Positions 1 to 6,210 of a stretch of 7,915 nt of DNA are shown in pieces. Origin of the DNA: Thermoplasmata archaeon (GTDB lineage: Archaea > Thermoplasmatota > Thermoplasmata > Thermoplasmatales > Thermoplasmataceae); assembly GCA_021790415.1 (NCBI GenBank), contig JAJYDZ010000064.1, positions 1 to 7,915 of the forward strand. Direction: 5' to 3'. The notes below the pieces were generated by a model, which ran no database searches, was not told the DNA's origin, and saw nothing but the letters and a program-made list of their open reading frames with translations. Every line of letters begins with the position of its first letter. Within the stretch, counting starts at the first letter, position 1. A program made the translations under genes and the position numbers.

Positions 1-342
1 ACCAATAAAATTATAGAGATTTGTAGTAAGCATTCCTCGAAAATAACCTGATTCTGCAAGGACACTTCTAGTGACTAGGGAATTTCCGGTATAGGTGGTC
101 AAAAGCGTTACGAATGAAGCATTTGGAATTATATACAAAGCAAATTCTATGGCTATTGTGATCACAACGCCTGCACCTATGAGTGCAGATACTATTCCCC
201 TTAACTTCCCACGCGCAACTAAACCTCCGAAAATTCCAGGAATAATCCATCCTATGAGGGGAAAGTAGCCCATTACCGCGAGGCTCGCTATTGTGGCAAT
301 AATACCAAAGCCTACACTTCCGGTTGATTCGTCGTCTGCCAT
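1..342 (-). CDS. Small glycine-rich integral membrane protein, 3' end cut by window edge
   Basis: The frame is open from the ATG at 342 to the window edge (114 codons, no stop), so the C-terminus is missing. After a short acidic N-terminus (MADDES) there are two or three hydrophobic segments, about residues 9-25, 27-43 and 48-72. They are rich in Gly, Ile and Ala (FPLIGWIIPGIFGG, then a basic loop ARGKLRG, then VSALIGAGVV). This resembles small archaeal multi-helix membrane proteins of unknown function, DUF5518-like in style, but I cannot assign a family firmly. An in-frame ATG two codons upstream (348) is possible. I prefer 342 because a TATA-like element lies about 24 bp upstream of it, which fits leaderless transcription. 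The gene is divergent from the kinase gene; nothing visible links their functions. An overlapping frame (358-68) gives a cysteine- and arginine-rich implausible protein and is not used. Confidence 0.72.
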   Translation of the reverse strand, partial: MADDESTGSVGFGIIATIASLAVMGYFPLIGWIIPGIFGGLVARGKLRGIVSALIGAGVVITIAIEFALYIIPNASFVTLLTTYTGNSLVTRSVLAESGYFRGMLTTNLYNFIG

Positions 343-360
343 TTGCATAATAACGCACTG

Positions 361-372
361 GTATATATTAAA
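361..372 (-). promoter_or_regulatory. TATA-like promoter element of the small membrane protein gene
   Basis: Read on the minus strand this is TTTAATATATAC, centred about 24 bp upstream of the ATG at 342. That spacing is expected for an archaeal TATA box giving a leaderless or nearly leaderless mRNA. No Shine-Dalgarno site is seen before the ATG. Confidence 0.55.
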
Positions 373-435
373 CTTCTTTGCATCTCTCCGTTATGGAAAT
401 GTATTCCCTCAAGACAGAAAATTGAAATTATATCT

Positions 436-472
436 TATGGGAAGTCTTATATTTTTTAAAATATAGCCCATA
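436..472. repeat. Nested inverted repeat covering the kinase promoter
   Basis: An inner perfect dyad has 8-bp arms (448-455 and 458-465) around two T residues. It is flanked by an outer 6-bp pair, TATGGG (436-441) and CCCATA (467-472). The inner and outer parts are joined asymmetrically (6 nt on the left, 1 nt on the right). The structure contains the putative kinase TATA box, so it could be an operator for a dimeric regulator. It could also be a chance product of AT-rich promoter sequence, though the GC-containing outer arms make that less likely. Confidence 0.4.
455..465 (+). promoter_or_regulatory. TATA-like promoter element of the kinase gene
   Basis: TTTAAAATATA lies about 26 bp upstream of the ATG at 487, and no Shine-Dalgarno sequence precedes that ATG. 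A leaderless transcript starting at or next to the initiation codon is the simplest reading. The element sits inside a larger inverted repeat (436-472). Confidence 0.55.
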
Positions 473-486
473 GGTAGCCAGGTAAC

Positions 487-1818
487 ATGATCAAAGCTAA
501 AAAAAAGTCGAACAAGAGGTCCCCCCGTTCTAATAAAAAAAAGAAGGTCATAGACGATATTAATTTTGATATTCAGAAGGTGGATAACATATATCTGGGG
601 GAAAAAAATGTTATTCATGTTAGGGTTACCCCAGAGAAATACATTAAGCTGATGGAGGCTACTATAACCGATCCTCTTCAAAGGCAGTCAATACTAAAAC
701 CAAAGAAAATTTCAAAGGGCAATTTTGACCTTAGGTTTAAGCCAAAAGAAACTGGCAAATATTCCATCTCTTTCTATGCAAGAACAAAGCAAAAAAAATT
801 CAAAAGAGAGGAAATAGCCATAGACTCTATTATTCGGGAAAAGCCAGTTGAAAACATCACTTCTAACGCTGTCGTTGAAACCAACAAAATTGACATGTCT
901 AAGATAAAAAAGAGAACATGGCCATCATCCTCTGCTTACTCCATAGCCCTCCAAAATCCAAAACAAAATATCGCAGAGGCATATGAATCAATTAGAAACG
1001 GAATTTTTGAGAAGAATCCCATGGTAAAATACCCAACCCTCATTTTTGGATCAGGAAATTTTGGAACAGTATTCAAGGTAAAAACTGATGGGGGAACATA
1101 TGCAATAAAATGTTTTACACGAGGCTCCCCTGATCTTGAAATTCGATATCAGGCCATAAGCAGTTTTCTTAAGGCAAAGAAATTTCCATTCTTTACTGAA
1201 TTCAACTACATGGATGATGCAGTAAGAGTAATGGGCAAAAAGGAGACTTATTTTCCAATCCTAATGATGTCATGGGTTTCCGGGGAAAATATGAATCAGT
1301 ATATCAGGAGAAATTTAAACAATCCGAGCGCCCTTAATGTCACGGCTAAAAGCCTTTTAAAATCAGTGCAGGAAATGGTCAAAAGCAATATTGCCCACGG
1401 AGATCTTTCAGGAGACAATATACTTGTCCGTGAGAACGGGGAAATCAATCTAATAGATTACGATGGAATGTATGTACCTGCAATAGCAAGCCTTGGAGCC
1501 AGCGAGGCAGGGCATGAAGCATTCCAACACCCCAAAAGGATGACAGAATTCAACGGCAAACTTGACTATTTCTCGTGCCTTCTAATTTATGTAACTCTTC
1601 TTGCGTTGTCAAAAAAACCGGATCTCTGGCAATTTAATGATGGAGATGGAGATAAGCTCATATTATCAGGAGATGACCTTAATAATCCAGGACGTTCAGA
1701 GGTACTGAAAGAAATGCTGAAAATCGGCGGTAAAGTAAAAACGTTAACCAATCTTCTAATTAAGAGTCTTTCCAAGGATTGTGGATGGGATCAGATTTCG
1801 CCGTTGGTAATTTCATAA
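487..1818 (+). CDS. Ser/Thr protein kinase of the kinase-PP2C-vWA triad, with N-terminal Ig-like domain
   Basis: 443 residues. Residues 1-20 form a highly basic tail (KAKKKSNKRSPRSNKKKK). About 22-115 looks like an all-beta, Ig-like region ending in a typical strand pattern (ETGKYSISFYAR). About 181-430 is a protein kinase domain. It has a glycine loop GSGNFG (188-193), ATP-binding Lys208 in AIKCF, a catalytic loop HGDLSGDN with Asp306 and Asn311, the metal-binding Asp324 in IDYDG (DFG replaced by DYD), and a later GHEAFQHP segment followed by LDYFS, with Asp360 as a probable helix-F aspartate. The IDYDGMYVP/GH..FQHP pattern is typical of kinases paired with PP2C and vWA proteins (E. coli YegI, TerY-P triads). 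All core catalytic residues are present, so activity is expected, and the protein should be cytosolic (no signal peptide or membrane segment). The partner genes lie immediately downstream on the opposite strand, stop to stop with 5 bp between. Its substrate is not evident. Confidence 0.88.
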   Translation: MIKAKKKSNKRSPRSNKKKKVIDDINFDIQKVDNIYLGEKNVIHVRVTPEKYIKLMEATITDPLQRQSILKPKKISKGNFDLRFKPKETGKYSISFYARTKQKKFKREEIAIDSIIREKPVENITSNAVVETNKIDMSKIKKRTWPSSSAYSIALQNPKQNIAEAYESIRNGIFEKNPMVKYPTLIFGSGNFGTVFKVKTDGGTYAIKCFTRGSPDLEIRYQAISSFLKAKKFPFFTEFNYMDDAVRVMGKKETYFPILMMSWVSGENMNQYIRRNLNNPSALNVTAKSLLKSVQEMVKSNIAHGDLSGDNILVRENGEINLIDYDGMYVPAIASLGASEAGHEAFQHPKRMTEFNGKLDYFSCLLIYVTLLALSKKPDLWQFNDGDGDKLILSGDDLNNPGRSEVLKEMLKIGGKVKTLTNLLIKSLSKDCGWDQISPLVIS

Positions 1819-1823
1819 GAAGT

Positions 1824-2546
1824 CTATATCTCAATGGTTATTATTGAAATATCGTCGTTCTTCATTTCTCCACTAATTCTAAGTTCGTCCCAATAGGATT
1901 TTTCAGGATTAAGATAAGTTGTAATATCGTCAATTCTCCTTATCCCACCTTCCATAATCCATTTTGAAGCAGCATCTGAAGCAAGCAAAATCTTGCTTCC
2001 TTTTTCCACAGTATAATTTTTCATTTCGTAGTCTGGAATTTCAAGTGGTGAATCATCGAAGATTGGCTCACCATGACCACTCCAGAGGAGATCCGGATGA
2101 AGACCAAAGCCAGACACATCCTTTATGGGAAAGCTTTCGAATCGCTTGTTTGTTCTTATGAAAGCACAGCTGTCACCAACTGCGATGCAATTTACTCTGT
2201 AATTCTTCTCACTCTTTCTTATTTCCATGCCTATGAACGTTGCGTAGGAACCTAAAACCGACTTATTCTTCACATTCCATTTCAGGTTGTTCCACTCTAT
2301 TTTATCATGCCAAAGGTTTATGGAGTTCCTGTAAATTTTATTGATTATTTCTTCAGGATTACCACTTAGATTTCCGTACTGCGAAAAGGTATCAACAAGG
2401 CACTTTGCCCACAAACCTGAAAATACCGAATCGCTAGCTCCATCTGAAACGGCAAATCTCATGTTCAGATCGTCAGACATGAGATAGTCTTCGCATTCAG
2501 CCTGTGTATTTCCAACCTTTGGAAATATTATGGATTGACTTCTCAT
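1824..2546 (-). CDS. PP2C-family protein Ser/Thr phosphatase of the triad (PphC/YegK-like)
   Basis: 240 residues, the usual size of a stand-alone PP2C domain. Metal-binding and signature positions are visible in order: Asp20 in CEDYL, Asp35-Gly36 in AVSDGAS, GSYAT at 99-103 (the GSTA motif), GDS at 124-126, Asp191 in LLASDAA (usual SDG changed to SDA), and Asp231-Asp232 in KNDDIS near the C-terminus. An active Mn/Mg-dependent phosphatase is therefore expected, presumably reversing phosphorylation by the neighbouring kinase or acting on the kinase itself. That role is inferred from family and context. The start ATG overlaps the stop of the upstream vWA gene (ATGA, 2546-2543), implying co-transcription and translational coupling. 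It has no promoter or Shine-Dalgarno site of its own that I can see. No signal peptide or membrane segment. Confidence 0.9.
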   Translation of the reverse strand: MRSQSIIFPKVGNTQAECEDYLMSDDLNMRFAVSDGASDSVFSGLWAKCLVDTFSQYGNLSGNPEEIINKIYRNSINLWHDKIEWNNLKWNVKNKSVLGSYATFIGMEIRKSEKNYRVNCIAVGDSCAFIRTNKRFESFPIKDVSGFGLHPDLLWSGHGEPIFDDSPLEIPDYEMKNYTVEKGSKILLASDAASKWIMEGGIRRIDDITTYLNPEKSYWDELRISGEMKNDDISIITIEI

Positions 2547-3361
2547 TTCACTCTGCTATATGCTACCCTTGTACCAATATCCAGTAGCTTGATGAGATCT
2601 TCCAGCCTAGCATTGAAAACATATGCTCTTGCCCCTGTTGTTACATCCTGATACTCTTCTCTTGCTATTGCCAGCATAGAGTCAGGAAGCACTGTTGATA
2701 TGCTGAACATGGTTGAGGCATATTTTTCCTGGGGTAGCTTGGATTCATCTTCCGGGAAAGAAACCGGCTGAGCCGACGACTCTGAAAGGTGACAGTTCCA
2801 GAGCATGGTCTTCCCGTCCTTTGTTGAAAGTTCAGTAAGTTCTTTGGATATATCTGTGGGAGAACCATCTGTGGATTCTCCGTCGCTGATATTTATAACA
2901 ACTGGTGGATATGAGTATTGATGATCCTGAACCCATTTCTCCACCCATTCCTTTGCCAGTTTTAGAGCAGATACCATTGGGGTATCGCTTGCGGCAACAG
3001 GTTCAAACCAAACTGGATATTGAAATTCTACTTCCTGATCATCCACTTTTTCTTTCCTCGTTTCCATTTTCTTAATTACGTTTTCCATTTCTGTTATTGG
3101 AACCGGAGCATCCGATATTAGGCCGGCAGCGCCTGATCTTTCAAACCCATACCCAATTACACCGAGATCAAAGTAATGTCTGACTCCTTCAGATTTTGTG
3201 CATCTGTTTATAAGTTCAGCAATTTGCTTGTTGATGGCGTCTGTTGCTTCTACGGCCTTGGATCTTTCGCCACCTGATAACTTGTGGCTCATAGATCTTG
3301 ACTGATCGAGCAAGAACAAAAATAATCCGGGATTCCTTCTACTTATTTCAGCTTCATACAT
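2543..3361 (-). CDS. vWA domain protein, TerY/YegL-like, first gene of the vWA-PP2C unit
   Basis: 272 residues, essentially one von Willebrand A domain. A complete metal-ion-dependent adhesion site is visible: DQSRS with Asp19, Ser21 and Ser23, Thr127 in SDTPM, and Asp160 in NISDGES. The DTPM motif is shared with TerY/YegL proteins. Residues 96-118 form a charged linker, and the C-terminal 60 residues continue the alpha/beta pattern. It is cytosolic, with no signal sequence. In the known bacterial triads the vWA protein is thought to act as a metal-dependent scaffold between kinase, phosphatase and target; that is family knowledge, not visible here. The gene is followed by the phosphatase with a 4-bp ATGA overlap. 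ATG 3361 was chosen because a TATA-like element lies 22-25 bp upstream; the weak AGGA just before the ATG is very close to it and unlikely to matter. Confidence 0.87.
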   Translation of the reverse strand: MYEAEISRRNPGLFLFLLDQSRSMSHKLSGGERSKAVEATDAINKQIAELINRCTKSEGVRHYFDLGVIGYGFERSGAAGLISDAPVPITEMENVIKKMETRKEKVDDQEVEFQYPVWFEPVAASDTPMVSALKLAKEWVEKWVQDHQYSYPPVVINISDGESTDGSPTDISKELTELSTKDGKTMLWNCHLSESSAQPVSFPEDESKLPQEKYASTMFSISTVLPDSMLAIAREEYQDVTTGARAYVFNARLEDLIKLLDIGTRVAYSRVK

Positions 3362-3376
3362 AACTTCCTAAGGCGA

Positions 3377-3388
3377 CTATAATAAAAA
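3377..3388 (-). promoter_or_regulatory. TATA-like promoter element of the vWA-PP2C operon
   Basis: On the minus strand TTTTTATTATAG lies roughly 22-25 bp upstream of the ATG at 3361, as expected for leaderless archaeal transcription. It would drive both the vWA and the phosphatase genes. Confidence 0.5.
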
Positions 3389-3540
3389 TCTTTTCCATTC
3401 TCTCGCAAGGAACAACAACCATCTTTTTAGGTCTGAAGAAACTAACAATGGATTTAGATTGGATATTGAGAGTGAATAGATAAGAAAAATGATATGTTTC
3501 CACCCAATATGAAGAGGAGATCTTCACTGAGATAATTACA

Positions 3541-3550
3541 TTTTTATCTT
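3541..3550 (+). promoter_or_regulatory. TATA-like promoter element of the permease gene
   Basis: TTTTTATCTT is centred about 22 bp upstream of the GTG at 3567. No Shine-Dalgarno site precedes the GTG, consistent with a leaderless mRNA. The rest of the divergent gap (3362-3540) holds no gene I can support. Confidence 0.45.
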
Positions 3551-3566
3551 AAAAGTAATCTCACCC

Positions 3567-4898
3567 GTGGAAACTGCAAAGATAATAGACTTCAAGAGAA
3601 GTTTCATGCAATCTTTTACCTCCATTGGACCCTTTCTAGATATTGCTGCTATCTTTGCCTCAATAGCTATCATTTCCCTATTTATGATGCCATTAGTGGT
3701 TTTATCTTCATTTCTTATTTCATACACAACAATCTATGGAGTTTATTACATTTCAAAGAGTCATTCCAGCAACGGTGGTTATTATTCCTTTACTGGAAAA
3801 ATCTTTGGTGTAAACGCAGGCCTGATCACAGGTATCTTCTATATTTTTTACAGTTCATTGGTGCTTCCAAACATTTCACTGTTCGTTGCAACTTTCATTG
3901 AATCATCTCTTACTTCAGTGGGTTTTAATTTTCTCTATTCACTGGATGTATACGCACTTCTATTTTCTTTATCCGCAATAATATTAGTTTCAAGAGGCTT
4001 AAGATTCTCCTCATTTTATGTTTTATTATTTGGGTTTATTGAAATTGCAGCGATGATCTTTTACATAACATTCTTCTTTACTTTTTCTCAGGGATATATC
4101 AATCCAATGCAAAATTTTGACGTTGAATCTTTCTTTACCGGAGTAATGTTCGGGATGGTCATATTTGCAGGTAGTGGATCATCAATATTCATATCCGAAA
4201 ACACGCAAAGACCTAATAAATTAGTTCCACTTGCTGTACTTACATCTTTCACAATCTCCGGATTGATTCTAACTTTTGCAGCATTCGCAATGAATGATTA
4301 TCTCGGACAGGCAGGTCTTATTCTTTATTCACAGACAGGGGGAGAATACATATTAACGAGACTAATGGATTATAATTTCCTTCTGTTTGCAATATTTTTA
4401 TCGATCACTGTGTTAAGTGCTTTCAACTTGGCTATTTCATATTTGAGAGCTTTTATAAGCACTTTGGAAAGAATGAGAAAAGACAAAATAATACCTTCTT
4501 GGAAAACAAGATTCAATGACTCGTCACTCGACCTTTTCATATTGTTACTTGTTACATTGATCATAATATTAATTTCAAATTTCATAGGTTTCTTCAACAT
4601 GTTTCTCACAATTCTGACCTGTGTAGCGTTGTCTTATATTTTAGTGCACATTGTAACTGCCCTTGCAATCATTAAAGATTCAAAGCACTCCATAAAAAAG
4701 CCCAGCTTCATAATATCTTTAATTTCTTTGATATTACTTTCACTTGTTCTGTACTATGAAATTACCTATGATCCTAACCTATACTCCAATTTAATTACAT
4801 TAACCATGGTTCTATTGAGCGCTATAACCATTGCTGCGGTCAATATATATGGGAGGAAATATCTTTCAATGGTTAACTTTGATTACAACCTTCTCTAA
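3567..4898 (+). CDS. APC-superfamily permease (probable amino acid transporter)
   Basis: 443 residues with about 12 hydrophobic segments (near 17-37, 40-60, 79-108, 124-142, 146-172, 186-206, 216-241, 267-292, 320-340, 342-368, 380-397, 406-425). Family cues are the N-terminal basic stretch DFKRS leading into helix 1 (SIGPFLDIAAI), SNGGYYSFTGKIFG before helix 3, and a helix 6 / loop region FAGSGSSIFISENTQRPNKLVP. The last is the usual APC pattern of a glycine-broken helix, an acidic residue, and a proline-containing loop. It should sit in the cytoplasmic membrane and exchange or import amino acids or related solutes by a secondary mechanism; the substrate cannot be read from the sequence. GTG 3567 is chosen because an in-frame stop lies at 3528 with no ATG between, and starting at ATG 3606 would remove the conserved N-terminal tail. 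The next gene follows after 73 bp on the same strand and could be co-transcribed. Confidence 0.85.
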   Translation: METAKIIDFKRSFMQSFTSIGPFLDIAAIFASIAIISLFMMPLVVLSSFLISYTTIYGVYYISKSHSSNGGYYSFTGKIFGVNAGLITGIFYIFYSSLVLPNISLFVATFIESSLTSVGFNFLYSLDVYALLFSLSAIILVSRGLRFSSFYVLLFGFIEIAAMIFYITFFFTFSQGYINPMQNFDVESFFTGVMFGMVIFAGSGSSIFISENTQRPNKLVPLAVLTSFTISGLILTFAAFAMNDYLGQAGLILYSQTGGEYILTRLMDYNFLLFAIFLSITVLSAFNLAISYLRAFISTLERMRKDKIIPSWKTRFNDSSLDLFILLLVTLIIILISNFIGFFNMFLTILTCVALSYILVHIVTALAIIKDSKHSIKKPSFIISLISLILLSLVLYYEITYDPNLYSNLITLTMVLLSAITIAAVNIYGRKYLSMVNFDYNLL

Positions 4899-4937
4899 TC
4901 AAATTGATATTTTGGTTCTCAGGAACTATCATAAACT

Positions 4938-4944
4938 CTTTTAG
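4938..4944 (+). promoter_or_regulatory. Weak TATA-like element upstream of the ALDH-like gene
   Basis: CTTTTAG lies about 30 bp before the TTG start at 4972, slightly far but compatible with a near-leaderless mRNA. It is weaker than the other promoters here, so the gene may instead be read through from the permease 73 bp upstream. No Shine-Dalgarno site is seen. Confidence 0.25.
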
Positions 4945-4947
4945 AGA

Positions 4948-4962
4948 ATCATCAATGATGAT
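4948..4962. repeat. Short perfect inverted repeat just before the ALDH-like gene
   Basis: ATCATC-AAT-GATGAT has 6-bp arms and a 3-nt spacer, ending 9 bp before the TTG start. The position would suit an operator overlapping a transcription start site. At this length a chance occurrence is quite possible. Confidence 0.25.
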
Positions 4963-4971
4963 ATGACATAA

Positions 4972-6210
4972 TTGAAGATTTTTGATAAATTCACAGGGAG
5001 CGAAGTCGGTGAGGTAGAGATCCTAAAAATAGAGGATAATTCCTTTGAAAAAAATTCCATGAGAACCACTGAATTCAACCTGAAAGAAAGACTAACGATC
5101 CTTCGAGAAGCATCTGATCTCATAGATCAGAATATGGAATTCCTTGCACAAACGCTTTCCATGGAAACGGGTAAAGCGTATAGAAACGCTGAATGGGAGC
5201 TTATCCATATGAAGGATCTTATGCTGAATCCAATCCTTACCATGAGTGACCATAGGATTGCTTATGAAAACTGTATGGAAGAATCCAATGGAATACACCT
5301 GTTCAATATACCTGAAGGAATTCCAGTTCAGGCATTTATAAATGAGGCAATCACAGGTATTTTAAAAGGTCAAAAAACCATAGCCCTGCATAACCCTTCC
5401 TGCCCATTGACCACAATGAAAATATCAGAAATTCTTGGAGAATCTGTTAAAGGCTGGAAGAAATTCATAACTGATGTTCTTATGGAAAGCCAGAATTCGG
5501 GGATCAAGAAAATTATTTCATCAGAAGAACCTCATACCATGACATTTTATGGGACGCCGGAAGAATGCACGGGATTCTCAAAAGTTACAGGACTAATTAA
5601 TGCGAAAATGAGCATAATGTCAAACTCTCGTGCAGTTATATGGGATAAGAAATACATGGAATATGCTCTTGACTGGGCATTAAGAAAATCATTAACGCCG
5701 GTTTCCAACCACAGAATGAGGGTTCAGACGATCATAGTAAAGGCAGAATTCTTTACATATTTCAAGAATAGATTTATGGAACTCTCAAAAAAGCTGAAGT
5801 TCGGTGCACCCGTTGACAAAGCCCAGGACTGCAATTACTATCCAAATATATGTGAGGAAAAGAGGGCAATTCAAGTAGTAAAACATGCTAGGGAAATGGG
5901 GTTTGTCATAGAGGGAGAAGAGGATAAGAGATTCCCCATTGTTTTGCATAACGAATATGATGATTTAAAAAAGAAACTTGAAGATATCGACGGTGCCATA
6001 GCATTTATAGTTCCAGCAAAATCCCTTAAAAACGCAATGAACTTCTCCTTCGAAAGGAAGTCGTGGGAGACCACATACCTCTTTGCAAATGGCATAGAAG
6101 AGGCAGACCTGGTCAGATCTCTATCAGGTTCGTCTACCGTTATATTTAATCCTAAAAAAGAAGACATTGTCGGTTTTTCAAAGCATATTGAGAAAAAAGT
6201 GATCAGTTAG
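4972..6210 (+). CDS. Aldehyde-dehydrogenase-fold protein lacking catalytic Cys and Glu (possible pseudoenzyme)
   Basis: 412 residues, shorter than usual ALDHs (about 450-500). ALDH landmarks remain: FTGSEVGEV at the N-terminus, METGKAYRNAEWE (64-76), FNIP (111-114, matching the FNFP motif with its Asn), a degenerate KPSE region reading ALHNPSCPLT (138-147), and TFYGTPEE (191-198) for the Rossmann GSTxxG turn. However, the segment matching LELGGK reads MSIMSNS (213-219), so the general-base Glu appears replaced by Ser. The segment matching NQGQRCTSASRLIV reads PVSNHRMRVQTIIV (243-256), with no Cys at the nucleophile position. The EEIFGP region near 320 is also not recognisable. Oxidation of aldehydes by the standard mechanism is therefore doubtful. 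TTG 4972 is the only start that keeps the conserved N-terminus: an in-frame TAA lies directly upstream and the next ATG is codon 30. It follows the permease by 73 bp and overlaps icd tail to tail by 8 bp. Confidence 0.75.
   Translation: MKIFDKFTGSEVGEVEILKIEDNSFEKNSMRTTEFNLKERLTILREASDLIDQNMEFLAQTLSMETGKAYRNAEWELIHMKDLMLNPILTMSDHRIAYENCMEESNGIHLFNIPEGIPVQAFINEAITGILKGQKTIALHNPSCPLTTMKISEILGESVKGWKKFITDVLMESQNSGIKKIISSEEPHTMTFYGTPEECTGFSKVTGLINAKMSIMSNSRAVIWDKKYMEYALDWALRKSLTPVSNHRMRVQTIIVKAEFFTYFKNRFMELSKKLKFGAPVDKAQDCNYYPNICEEKRAIQVVKHAREMGFVIEGEEDKRFPIVLHNEYDDLKKKLEDIDGAIAFIVPAKSLKNAMNFSFERKSWETTYLFANGIEEADLVRSLSGSSTVIFNPKKEDIVGFSKHIEKKVIS

Noticed and set aside
68..358. A 96-codon minus-strand frame overlapping the left-edge gene
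   Set aside because: Its product is rich in Cys, Arg and His with no fold-like pattern, while the overlapping frame from 342 gives a clean membrane protein open to the edge.
409..681. A 90-codon minus-strand frame over the kinase promoter and N-terminus
   Set aside because: It is antisense to the kinase coding sequence and crosses its promoter; the composition reflects AT-rich DNA only.
487..3361. Naming the triad a tellurite-resistance system
   Set aside because: Only the phosphorylation triad is present; no TerB, TerC, TerD or related genes are in the window, so a metal-resistance role is not supported.
487..3361. Recent horizontal transfer of the triad as a genomic island
   Set aside because: Base composition and codon style look like the flanking genes, and there are no integrases, tRNA genes or direct repeats at the borders.
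3448..3483. An 11-codon frame (MDLDWILRVNR) in the vWA-permease gap, about 22 bp after a T-rich element
   Set aside because: Too short to separate from chance, with no conserved feature visible.
4915..4926. Small hairpin GTTC-TCAG-GAAC after the permease as a terminator
   Set aside because: The stem is only 4 bp and no T-run follows it.
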